A DNA stretch of 64,000 bases from Favolaschia claudopus. Lineage: Eukaryota; Basidiomycota; Agaricomycetes; Agaricales; Mycenaceae. This document shows positions 11,233 to 22,400 of this stretch, in pieces. The notes under the pieces are model-generated. The model was given only the letters and a program-made list of their open reading frames with translations. It searched no databases and was not told where the DNA came from. Position 1 is the first letter of the stretch. Each line of letters opens with the position of its first letter. The DNA is taken from NCBI GenBank assembly GCA_037176885.1, contig JAWWNJ010000003.1, positions 2,542,001 through 2,606,000 on the forward strand, in the 5' to 3' direction. The position numbers and the translations under genes are program-made.

Positions 11233-13438
11233 TTTCCTGTAGAGTCGTGGCCCAGCGAAGGGTACGTCGGGCGATTGTCTCCCAGACACTCTCTACGCTG
11301 ATAATGACGGTGGTAGGAGGGAGAGGACCGTGGGGCGGTGTGGAAACAAATGAGACAAGTACGGAGAGTAAGCCGGAAAAACGGTCACGCGCGGCCGGTT
11401 TGGTTGATCGCGCCTTCCCTCATCCTTCCGACTTCCCACCGAAGAACTTTTCTCTGATATCCTTTCGTGTTCCAATCCTCACTGCCAGCCTTATACTGGA
11501 TATGAATTTTTCACCCGCAAAAAAGCTCTGAATCTTGCTAATCTCGACTTGGATTCAACTTTCCGCGCAATCAGATCGTTGCCACCAACGTTTATTACAA
11601 TTTCTAGTTCAAGAAACGCCGTTCTACTCCTGAGTCATCAACGGTGGCCAGCCCCAGAGGCAGGCATAAATGAGAGGAGTCTCCTGGCAGCATCTACATG
11701 CGACGTCGGATTATTCCGACAGATTCCAAGTCGCCAATCCAGCCAACGTCTAGATCCACCCAATGAATAGCGATGGGGAACTGTTTAGGCTGTTCATAAT
11801 GCATACAGAACGACCCCTCAGCCTGAGGTCAAAAATACGAATTCACTCCCTAGAACTTCCACCCGGATTGCTTGTCTTGAATCCTGATCCGAAGATGGGC
11901 GTGAATGCGCATGCTGCGGAGGGACATCCTGTGCTCCTGCACAATGGGGCTGCCGGACAGACACCTGAGACAGACTGGATGTATGCATCGGTATCGGTGT
12001 TTGCGGCGTCGTCGGACCAAGCGTCGGAACAGGTTTACAGGTGTGTTCCCTGAAAAGGTGCAGCATACAGTACTGATTTGCTCAGAGCTTCTCAGCCTTG
12101 AAGCCAACCTCAGCCTCGGCTCGTGGTACAACGGAGAAAAGTGTGCGGTCGAGAATTTTCTTGTTCCTTTTTGCGCCGGGGTCCAGTATGACTACGACCA
12201 CAGAGACAAAGACAGACCCGATAGGTGGTCAAACTACGGGCAGTGGTACCAGGGGCCCGAAACTCGTATACCGCAGCGTGTCGTTAGCTCGAACTCTTTC
12301 CAACTTCACACAAGACTTGACACATTTGCGGATAACAAGGTTTCAAGGCAGACAGCGGTTGCGATTGCGGGACGTCGACCGGCAAGGATATAGGAGAAAT
12401 ATGCACAAGGTCTTGGGAGGGAGTGTTGCAATGGGCGCTCAGCAGAGGGTTCAGCACAACTCGAAGAAACAGATGGCAGTATTGAAGAAGGAAGCTCGGT
12501 GGCTGTCCGGTGGGTAAGGCGAGTCGACCTCGACCACAATCCGACGGTTCTGCCCAAGGTTCTGACTCGTTCTGCTTAAATTCCGGAAGTTTGCTCTGCG
12601 GTCCGGGGTGGTCTACGCCGTCCTATCCTCGTGTTCTCACTGGGTATCCGCCTGTGCGACAACAAAAATCTCGCTTCAATGCGAGGACGGCTCGGACTCG
12701 ATGCTTCTTCGTCAAGCTTTCTGAACAAAGTAGCGACTCTTTCTACGAGATCTTCGAATGAATATACGCCAAGACCCTGACTACTTCGGTATATTGGACT
12801 CAATGGAAACATCTTGGGCACTGGTAGAAGTGATACAGCAGCTCCCCGTCGCCGACCGCTGAAAGCTTGGTTTGAGATTGACGCCAGGAGCTTCAATTCC
12901 GGCCTCTTGTGCACAACACGTCCGACATTAATGCTCCACCCAGCTCATCTTCTCCCCTGTCCAACAAATCTTTAGCGGGCAGCCAACCCCGTAGCGCGTG
13001 TCCATCGGGTCGACCGGTGTCCATCCTGCACGTTCTTCCCATACCGAGACGATACCCGGGCCTGTTCCCTTCACCGGACCTTACCTTTCATCCATCGTCA
13101 TGCCTGATCACCAGGGTCGCTTGTCGCTTATGCTTTCCGCTCCGTAGCATCCCACTGGGTCACAACATGCGTGGAAGACCCTACCTCCGATCCAGAGGCT
13201 TTCTATTCATGTCCGCAAGAACAGCTCGGGTCCCACTTCCGTCCGACTGCGAAGGGTGGGGCTTGGTTCTTTACGTGGAGTAGCTGAGCTTGAGCGCTTT
13301 CTGATCATGAACGGTCATTGAGACAGAAGGAAATATTCTGCAAATACCGAAGCACCCCGCAAACTTTTCGCATGTGCGAGGTGACGACACACAGTCAGAG
13401 CCGGTCACAGTTGATGCAGCTTCTTTCTCTGATTCTAC
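11233..13438. other. Long region without a supported gene
   Basis: 2.2 kb upstream of the membrane-protein gene. Overlapping open frames of 80-160 codons occur on both strands (for example 12098-12517 plus, and 12576-12914 minus with FEDLVERVATLFRKLDEE). None could be extended by splicing into a recognisable protein. A small lineage-specific gene cannot be excluded. Confidence 0.4.
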
Positions 13439-14262
13439 AAGCTTTAGCTCCCTGCCTCCGGCACGGCCGACTCGCTGCGCTCGCCGACCTCCCTCCGTTC
13501 GGTCACACAGCTTGTTGGGGCTGGCCGCCCCAAACCCCGCTGCGCTCGCTCCGCTCGCGACGTCTAGTACGATCTCAACATCTCGACATTGACCCCGTGA
13601 TTTTCTGTCAAAAGTCACGCGACTGATGGCCTGGCCCTCTTTTCAAGTACAAGCTTAAGCACCCCGCCTTCGGCAGGGCCGGCTCGCTGCGCTCGCGTCC
13701 CTCCCTACGGCTGGTGCACAGCTTGTCGGGGCTCCGCCCCAAACCCCGGGTGTTTTTTTCTTGCTGGATTTCGTGCCCTCGGCGCCGCACTACCGCTCGC
13801 TGCACTCGCGGTGCGCGGCGCCGTCGGGAAGGTTCGTGGGAACCGGGAGCAACATCTCGACAGTCGGCAGCGACATCTCGACATGGTCCCGTGGTTTCGT
13901 GTCAAAGTCATGTTACTTTTCACGTGAGCTGATCCTTGTGTTTTCATGTATAGGACAAGCTTAAGCACCCCGCCTTCGGCAGGGCCGGCTCGCTGCGCTC
14001 GCGTCCCTACCTACGGCTGGTGCACAGCTTGTCGGGGCTCCGCCCCAAACCCCGCGGGTTTTTTTTCTTGCTGGATTGCGTGCCCTCGGCGCCGCACTAC
14101 CGCTCGCTGCACTCGCGGTGCGCGGCGCCGTCGGGAAAGTTCGTGGGAACCGGGAGCAACATCTCGACAGCCGGCAGCGACATCTCGACATGGTCCCGTG
14201 GTTTCGTGTCAAAGTCACGTTACTTTTCACGTGAGCTGATCCTTGTGTTTTCATGTACTTAT
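13439..14262. repeat. GC-rich tandem repeat, three units with embedded hairpins
   Basis: Two near-identical head-to-tail units of 306 bp begin at 13651 and 13957 with aagcttaagcaccccgcc. A diverged, shorter unit precedes them from 13439 (aagctttagc...). Each unit has a GC-rich half full of short inverted repeats (cccgccttcggcaggg, ggctcgctgcgctcgc, ggggctccgcccc) and an AT-richer half with aacatctcgacag / gacatctcgacatgg and cacgtgagctgatccttgt. The first unit lacks part of the middle (the seg­ment around the ggcgcc inverted repeat). No coding potential is credible; open frames here are by-products of GC content. Confidence 0.9.
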
Positions 14263-16785
14263 AGGATAGGATTTGGAATCTGGATATCATATTTGTTTCG
14301 AATTTTCGGGTCGCTGTGTCCACTGCCGCTCGCACAACGCTGGAGACCTGGCAATGGTCAGCTGTCTTCTCTACTGAAAGAGTCTGCCAACTGTCAGAGA
14401 ATCTGTCGCTGAGATAGATTTCGGATTAAGCTTGGGGCCGCTCCGCGAACCGATATATCCCAGATACAGGCTTTTCTTCATTTGCTGTCAGACAAGGTGT
14501 GGTGGGTGTCCATATGTTTGACGCGGTAATTTATGCTTTCATAGAGCTTCGTCGGTATTACCGTAGGCCTCCGGGTTGGCGCCTTCGGAGGCATTTCTGC
14601 CATGCGACCCTGCGCATTCGAAGGTTTGGTTCGTGAATATTAACCATGAACTCTTCACACATGACTGGTATCATTTCTGAAAAGAACGGTTTCAAACGGG
14701 TTCCGCACCTTGTTTCAAACAGATAAAAATCAAAATCGACAGTTTTGTCCTGAATTTCGCTTGCGACCGCTTGCCCTGTCTTCGGATCTTCAGCATCTAG
14801 AGACGTGGGACCGAAGCCATGTAACCCTAGCAAACACTGCCGTCTCAAGAACCAAAAGACACACACGCGTGCGCACGCCTTGCCGTACACGAAACTAGAT
14901 CCAGCCATGTCTAGCTGGCTTTCCTTTCAGTACATACATGTTTCACAGAAACCGCGTCGATTCGAAGACCTTCTTCCGCGCACTGGTGTAGACGCCCAGA
15001 CACACCAAGTGTCAAGTGACAGCAAACCGAGCCGGACCAGGGATCATTTCAAGAGGAAAGAGAATTAAATGCTGTATATTCACATACGTATGCGGTGATG
15101 CAGAGGATGAATGAAGACTAGGGATCTAGCACTCTCCGTTTATCGTGGCCAACTAGCTGGCGTTCTCTGCCACAACGATAGGGGGGACAGTGGCCTTCGA
15201 CGTCCTTTGTGACTAGATTTGCTGGCACTGGGCAGCTCGACTTTGCGGATTTTAGCTAATGTGAAAACGGTCGACGGTGACCGCGTGCCGTTGAGTAGAT
15301 GAAGATACACACATTCGCAGGCCGCTGAGAGCCACGACTGCGACGAGAGCCGTAGCGAATCCTGTCGTGCCATAAAATGCCCACGAGTGCGTCTCAAATC
15401 AATTCAGCAACTCGGAAGCGTTAGCGTGAGCGATACTAGATTGGAGGAGACGGCGGAGCTCCACGATCATGCAGAAGTTTCCGGCGACCGTGGCCTCAGA
15501 GCATCTGAAGCGATCGTGGTCGTTTTTTCTTCCATCTCCGCCGCGAGTCGATTTTCCGTAAGTCTCGAGGGTTGTAGATAGAGGATGAGCTTGGCAAGGT
15601 TGAACGGAGAGTATTGAGGCACATATACAACTGAGAATTCCCCCGCACAGATCCGATTGCTTGAATTGTTCCAATTTCGTTTTCACGTTGCCTTACAATA
15701 ATATTGAATGAAGCGGCCACTTCAGTGAATAGGGCTCTGCATACCGTCGTGATCTCGGTGCAGCGGCGAAACGACATCTTTCATGTCGAAGCATTAATGA
15801 TGTCCTTTCACGACTGCTCAGCCCAGGCCCCAGTGCTCATCGCTTCCTCTTGAATGTCGGTGAAGTCATTCATCCGTTACCTCGGATGACAGGACGAGCA
15901 GCGACGCGCCGTCGCATATGCGCATACTAGTAGTAGTCCCCGAGGCGTGCCTGAGACAGCAAATGCCGAATGAATAGAAACTGGAGGTTCAGGCGCTCAC
16001 TGGCAGGCTAGAGTAGCAACTTGAAAAATGCAAGGCCCATGTGCCAAAGCAACATTTGAAGGCATCCAGTCGTCTCAAAAAGCAGGGCAATGACTGGCAG
16101 AAAAGCTGAGTATTTCTTGGTCTTGGCTGTTCTTGCTTGCGACGGGATAACCTCCAAGTAATTCACAAAACTCGGGGTGAAAAATTGAGCCGGCTTGATC
16201 GTCCCGGTTGCCGAGCGTCACCATGTGTGACCTGTCACACTAGTTCGAGTTTTCCACACCTTCCGTTTCCAAGAATCTGAGAATTGTGTGCAATCAAGGG
16301 AACCGACACAGTGGCTCTCTATGCATGGGGGCCAACAGAATGTGCCGCGGCATATCGGTTAGCCCCCCCAAAATCTTGTGTTTTCTTGCCAGGTTCAACG
16401 ATCAAGATTCTCCCAACTCGGACACTGGCGATTCCCCCAAAAATCATGCATGTACTCAAGCACGGTAGCCGGCAGTGTGGTCCGACTTAAACTTCGAAGT
16501 GACCATACTAAGCGCGTCAAAAAGTCTGAAAACGGCGTGTCCTGGAACTTGGTCACTTAATGGCATTTCGACTTGAATACCGGCCTGACAACGTGGTCGA
16601 CACTTCCAGATCGGACTTCTCCGTTCTGTGCGTCCGGGGAACCTGATCAACCATCGACATCTCGAGCACTCTATACTGGCGTACATTACATATTTAACTG
16701 ATGGGGTGCCCTCGCTGTTCACGCTCGACCTCTTCCTATATCATGACCTCGGCCTGACCTCGACTCTCACCTTCTGCGCGCTAAT
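14263..16785. other. Gene-poor region, no supported gene
   Basis: 2.5 kb. The best candidates are a 116-codon minus frame at 14558-14908 starting with ATG (MAGSSFVYGKACARV) and a 93-codon minus frame at 15496-15777 (MSFRRCTEITTVCRAL). Neither shows a family motif, signal peptide or spliced continuation. Likely intergenic, possibly with decayed repeats. Confidence 0.4.
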
Positions 16786-17604
16786 ATGTCTGAAACCCGA
16801 CGACTTTTGGAGGCTTCGGCTGCCCTGTCACAAATCCTTCGTGCACATGCAATTCCGCACGCGTTCTACGGGAGTGTCCTCACAGCGGTACTGGCAAATA
16901 GCCCTAATAGTGATGTAGGGATTGACGCCTAAATTTGACTGTCTTTCACGTTCTCTAGGAAATTTTCTGTGTTGTTGAAGGTGGACAAAATCAACCCCAT
17001 CCGTTTCGACGAGTTCGAGACGCACTTGCCGGGAACGGAGATTTCACGATAACACATTCACCATGGACCAATCGGTAAGAGCAATTGTTCCCTCAGGATT
17101 TCGTGAAGAATAATACTTGACGCACAGGCTGCACGTTACCTACCGTCGGTTCATACCCGCGATCGAGGTAAGCTCCCTGCGCGTCGTATGCATTCCCAAC
17201 CAAACGGCACACGACCTTGGAGATGGAAATTTTGCCTGCGGGGGAAACTGGCCCCAGAAATCTCGACTCCACTACTGTCATGAAATTGCAAGGGCTGCCG
17301 TTCTTGACAATTTCTGAGTTCATTCGCAGCAAGCTGAAGTCATGGATGATGTACGCTGTTGCCCGCGGGGTCCGCGATCTCCATTCATTCTTCAGCTGAC
17401 TTGCCAGATAGTCGGGGGGAGGACCGGGACGCGCAAGATATTATCTACGTCCTCTCCCGCTATTGGAATCGGGTGGATATAAACCGGATTCCTGAGCACG
17501 ATATGAGCCATTTCGTGTCACGCAACACGTCGGTCGGCCCAGCCTGGGCGGCTGTGAGACGGAAGTATGGAATGTGGGTGGTCGCCTTCACCGCACGCGG
17601 CTAA
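16786..17604 (+). CDS. Orphan fungal protein with nucleotidyltransferase (AbiEii-like) features
   Basis: Five exons assemble without stops: 16786-16914, 16959-17074, 17128-17167, 17223-17350 and 17412-17604, about 200 residues. Exon 1 reads LSQILRAHAIPHAFYGSVL; exon 2 EIFCVVEGGQNQPHPFRRV; exons 3-4 HVTYRRFIPAIEMEILPAG; the 4-5 join ISEFIRSKLKSWMIRGEDRD followed by AQDIIYVLSRYWNRVDINRI. The layout (a GS-containing strand-helix, a central acidic strand, then an [F/L]-x-x-x-K-L helix and an R-D-x-x-D-I-x-x-L motif) resembles minimal nucleotidyltransferases such as AbiEii. That is pattern-based inference. The usual catalytic D-x-D after the GS motif is not evident, so activity may be lost or altered. 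All joins use GT-AG borders; the exon 4 acceptor (ttggag) is the weakest. Confidence 0.75.
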
Positions 17605-18229
17605 GACCTTGATAGTAATACTGATTTCTTGCGATCTTCGTCAGGTGATTGTTCTGGCTCGCCGTCGGCTTTCAGCATCTCTTGCGAGGTGCTCTGCAAA
17701 AAATGTACCTACCACAGAGAAGTTTAAAAACTCTTGTTCCTTTCTCGTCTCTCCGAACGTCGTACACCCCAAAATTTGGCACTTCTCCAAAATTTCATGT
17801 CGGTTGGGTCTGTCGGACGGTTTCGGCCGTACGATGGTCCCAATCGATTGTGGACATGATAGGTACCGGTAAACCTCGTCGGCGAACGTTTGCGCGCTGT
17901 CTTGCGCTTCTTCTCTGTTCATCACAACCGCTAGTTTTGCTGTCGACCTGGCTATCATTGTCACTAAATACGCTACGCCAATAAATCAGTTACAGTCTGC
18001 GGTGGCGTTTCGTATTGCATATTTCAAGCATCTCAAACGCAACTGTGTCCCGCGTGGTTCAACATTGTATTCGATAAAAAGATCGCAACTGGGGCTAAAA
18101 AGTTTCTAGCGCTCTTGGCTACATCACAAGCGCCGGTTTGGTTCTACAACCCGATTCCGTTCATCTATATACAGATGCGTCGGCTTCGATTCAGCCACTG
18201 AAAGACTACCAAACAGGGCATTTTAGGGT
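17605..18229. other. Unassigned region, possible decayed or unrecognised gene
   Basis: 0.6 kb. Several plus-strand stretches read like protein (for example LFITTASFAVDLAIIVTKY near 17910-17970 and WFNIVFDKKIATGAKKFLA near 18060-18110), but they lie in different frames and could not be joined with confident splice sites. Confidence 0.35.
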
Positions 18230-18871
18230 TCACAAAATCCGAGCTGCAGACATGGACACACACCAATGACAAGACTCGGAAATCTCCGACATATCCACGA
18301 GGTTTTTGAAGAGCAATTCATTGTACGTTGAACCTTCTTCGCATTCTCCCATGGAAATCATACGATCCTTCGAAGGAATCAAAATAGTCAATCTTCCTAA
18401 GGTGGGCAAATTCCTACTATGGCAATTCACCTTATATTGCTCAACTTCCGGCTCGCTGTCTTCAAACTCATTCTCCGATTCGGTTGAATCATTGTCGGTG
18501 TCAATTTCTGATGACCAAAAATCCTTCTCGGACCCCTGTTCTATCTCTGCCGCATCGAAGGACGTCGCGGAGTCGTTCAACCATGTTAGGATGACTTCGG
18601 CGCATTCCAGAATGTCTCCGCCGTGCTCGTCTTCAGGCACCGAATGCGCTGCAGCGCATTGCAAATGCTGAGGTATAATTAGAATATGTACTGCTGCTCC
18701 TCTCCAGACAATTGATGAACCTACCAGCGAAAGGGAATTTTGGTTTAGGAAGCGACGACAACAGCTTCCGCACCGGGGATGATTTAGGGAGTGTTCGATG
18801 TGCTCTGAGCGAGCCACAACATCGTCGAAATACAGGCCACAAATTGCACAATGCACAGAGAATGCAGTCAT
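18230..18871 (-). CDS. C2H2-type zinc-finger protein
   Basis: Starts at 18871 with MTAFSVHCAICGLYFDDVV. The first finger is C-x2-C ... H, closely followed by a second, CGSCCRRFLNQNSLSL; its histidines come after an intron of about 51 nt (gtaggttcat...tacctcag near 18673-18723), giving HLQCAAAHS. The remainder is acidic (FDAAEIEQ, TDNDSTESENEFEDSEPEVE) and has no other domain. Unspliced, the frame stays open, so intron retention would give a longer protein without the second finger's histidines. Such short two-finger proteins with acidic tails are frequent in agaricomycetes; a nuclear nucleic-acid-binding role is likely but the target is unknown. Confidence 0.7.
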   Translation of the reverse strand: MTAFSVHCAICGLYFDDVVARSEHIEHSLNHPRCGSCCRRFLNQNSLSLVGSSIVWRGAAVHILIIPQHLQCAAAHSVPEDEHGGDILECAEVILTWLNDSATSFDAAEIEQGSEKDFWSSEIDTDNDSTESENEFEDSEPEVEQYKVNCHSRNLPTLGRLTILIPSKDRMISMGECEEGSTYNELLFKNLVDMSEISESCHWCVSMSAARIL

Positions 18872-19409
18872 TGTTGGGCTTATTGTGGTGGAGGAAAGTG
18901 AAAATGAGCCCCCATTCTGCGTCTCATATACTCAAGAATTGTCTCACTTCAGACGAATTTGCTTCCGCGGTCTCAAATTCTGAATCTGATCGGAACTGCT
19001 GTCCGATTCCATGTCGGTTCCTATTGACTAAATAAGTCAATTTTACTTCTCAAGTTCATAATATGAATTGAAGAACATTGCACCAGCTCATCAAACACCT
19101 GAACTCACTTGGCTGGCACCCACATTCGCCATGAACGCTTCAATTATAATGAAACGCGTTAATCACAATGAATACCTATGCTTGCCAAATCAAAGCTTTT
19201 GAACTTGGCCAAGAAGTGTCAGATTCCTACGACATGTAGACGCTGTCAACCGCATGCTCACTGGTGTATTTAAGCACACTGAATTCCTGTCTCTGCCATC
19301 TATGGCATTTTCCGGACTGTGAACACGTAACGGATCAGCACGGCAGGTGGGATATTATAGGATCAATTCGTGATATTGAACGTAACGCAATGTGACATGT
19401 GACCTTCTC
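18872..19409. other. Intergenic, no gene assigned
   Basis: 0.5 kb AT-rich stretch between the zinc-finger gene start and the 3' tail of the LINE. No coding signal seen. Confidence 0.5.
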
Positions 19410-22400
19410 TTTTTTGTATCAGCATTTTTATACCGCAACAAGTACACTATCTACTAAGACGCGGTGCCCGAAGGGCGATAAATAAGGGAAGAGCTAAGTA
19501 TGAGGGATTCGTCCGGGGGTGGTAGAGTATAGTCTCGGAGTGTAGAGTAAGTAGTGTGGAATTTATGTGGTGTTGCGGCGGATGCATAATGCATATTGCC
19601 ATGAAGCATAAGGTGACTAAACTACATAGAAGAGAAAGAAAAGGAAGCATGAAGCCGGGCCACAAGGGCGCGCGGGTGTCGGCGGGGGAGGGAAATGAAT
19701 AGCGGGGACGCTTCTGTCCTGGGGGCATCATCTTGCGGGTGTTGCGCCTACCCGCCGTCGTCTTCGTCGTCTGACAACCAGGGGTCGGGTTCGTCTTCGA
19801 ACGCGGGGAGCTCCGCCTTAGCGTATGGTCGTCCGCTTTTGGTGAATGCGCCGGATTCCTCGAGGAATTTGGCCAAGGCTTCAATCCCTTTGCGGGTGCC
19901 CAGTATTTCGGGCAGGGACAAGTCCCTCGAGGCGGCTTTCAGTAGGTGGCGTTGGTCGTCGTATCGTGGGCAGTCGCGCAGGATGTGCTCCCGGGTCTGG
20001 ATTTGTTCTCCACACGGGCAGTCAATGTTCTCGGATGGGACGAACTTTTCATAGTACTCGCCTATGTATCCATGCCCAATTCTACATTGTGTCACCCTTC
20101 CAAAAACCTCGCGGCTGAGCGACTTGAAGTGGGGGGTGGGTTTCAACGACGGGGCTATGCGATTGGCGCTGGCGTAGCGTCCCGTTTTCGTGGAGTTCTT
20201 CCATTCCTTCTTCCAGGTTCGAGCCGTTTTCTCTTTTGACTTTCGCAGGGCGTTGGATAAGGTGCCTGGGGCGTCGGTTCGGAGTTCGGCCCCGCGTTTG
20301 GCGAGGTCATCGGCGCGGTCATTTCCTTTGATGTTCTCGTGGCCTGGTGACCACGCAATTTCGATTGCGTGCGACGGGTCGGCGTCGAGGAATGAGCAGG
20401 CAAGTTGGTGGAACTTGAAGGCAAGAAGTTGTCCTGCCCGGGGTTTTGGTGAGAAGATCGTCTGAATAGCGGACGTGTTGTCTGCAAATAGGTGGATGTG
20501 AGTGATCTGCGGGTTTTCCTCCGCAATTTTGAAGGCTTTTGCCGCCCCAAAGAGGAGACCAGTTAGCTCTCCGTCGTACACCTCCGCATGGCTCCCCAAG
20601 CCGATGCTGGAGGCTGCGGTCTCATTCCCCTCGTGGTAAATCACATATCCCGCACCGACTCGACGAACACGATGTATCGGACGCATGGAGCCGTCCGAGT
20701 ACACAATTAGGTGCTCAGGAGAGGAGGAGAGGGTACGTATCTTTTCCTTGTGCGCTTTTGCTGCCTCGTCCTTTTTCTCCCCCGCTGTACCGGAGATTCG
20801 TAGGCGTCCCTCAAATGTGCTTGCAGTCCGTTCCCAAGGGGCGTTGAGGAAGGGGAACGTTCGTTCGTTGTTCGGGTTGGTAAGTTTCGATAGCCGCTCG
20901 AGTTGCGAAGATTTTCTCATATTGACTTGGCTTCTAGAGTTTGCTGGGCGTACGGGGATGGGTGGGGGGACCAATGGTTGTCTGCCCTGTCTCCATTCAT
21001 CGTTTAGCCGCTCAATGACGGGATTGTGGGCACTTAGCTTGTTGAACCTCAGCGCCGTGCGGCGGTTCGCTTCATCGAGGGCCAGACGAATGGGGGGGAT
21101 CGATGCCTCAATTTCCAGTGCGACAATTGGGGAGGTTCGGAAGGCTGCGCATATGAGTCGTAGTGCTCGGCGTTGGATTCGTTCGACGTGTTTTAGGTGA
21201 TCTTTCTTCCCGGTCCACCACGCTGCGCTAGCGTAAGTCATGGTGGGGATTACGCACGCTTTATAGAGGTGCCGAAGGTGAACTTGGGAGAGGCCTTTCA
21301 CCGTGTTGGACAACATTGAAAGGCCGTTGACTTTGTTCTCGGCTCTGGCCGTTAACGTGCGGACATGGTGGTTGAAGTTAAGCGCAGAGTCGAGGTAAAC
21401 CCCCAACCACTTGACCGTTGGGGAAGGCGTGACTGTGGTGAACGAACCATCGCGGTTCCGCAGTCGTATGGAGGGGAGGCGAATGTCTTTGATGCGTTTC
21501 GTTTTCCGTCGAGCCAGAAGGTGTTGGAGTTCCCGTTTGTCGTCATCCGTTGTGAGGCCTTTCTTCTCCAGGCATCGGTCGCTGAGTATCCAAGCCTTGG
21601 CCAGAAAGTCGTTATTGGTCTCGAGCGAGTCTGACGCAACGTAGGTCCGTCCGTCGTCAACGTACATGGTAAGGGTTGTGTCAGAAGGGTTGTCTGGTAG
21701 AGGAAGACGGTTTACCGCTGTGCTCATTTTCTCAAACAACTCCAGCAGTTCCGCAGTGTAAAACGCCGCCAAGATTGGTGATACTGGGGAGCCCTGAGGG
21801 GTGCCGTTTTTAACCGGCTTCATCTGGCATCGGCGACCGTCGATGCAGAGTGCTGCCTGGCGGTCTTCAAGAAAGCTTGCGACCCATTTCACATATTCGA
21901 GGGGGATTCCTTTGCGGCGGAGTTCGTTGAGTAAGTGCTGGTGATTTATACAGTCAAAGTATCCTTTGATGTCAAAGGTTAAGGTCGAGACGACTTTACC
22001 GCTATTCCAGGCAGCCTCCACATCGTTTGTGAAGCTCAGGATCGCGTCTGTGGTGGACGTGTTGGAGACCCCACCAAATTGGGTGCCTGGGATGAGTCGG
22101 TGTTTGCCAGCTAGGTAGGCGAGACGTCGCGCGATGATCTTCTCCGCGATTTTCCCCAGGCATTCGAGAAGCTGGATTAGGCGGTATGCCCTGGGGTTCG
22201 AGTAATCCGGTTTTCTGGGTTTTCGGAGCGCCACAGCAATCGATTTTCTCCATTGGCGCGGGTGGAAGCCGTTGCGGACACATTTCTTGATGAGGGTGTA
22301 GATTTCTTGGTTGGCATCGGCCCATGCCCAGCGTATGACGCCAAACGAGACGCCGCTTTCGCCAGGCGCGGTTTTCAGGCTCGATTCCCAGATCGTCTCA

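Noticed and set aside
12098..12517. 139-codon plus-strand frame as a gene
   Set aside because: Low-complexity and basic, no start context or neighbouring exons that support it.
13439..14262. CRISPR-like or protein-coding repeat array
   Set aside because: Units are 306 bp head-to-tail copies without short spacers, in a eukaryotic genome, and frames are not conserved between units.
16786..17604. Functional toxin-antitoxin system
   Set aside because: Only one protein with a possible nucleotidyltransferase layout; no partner gene, catalytic pair not visible, and the gene is a spliced eukaryotic one.
17641..17964. 107-codon minus-strand frame
   Set aside because: No motif or spliced continuation; the plus strand over the same bases also reads plausibly in pieces, so neither was called.
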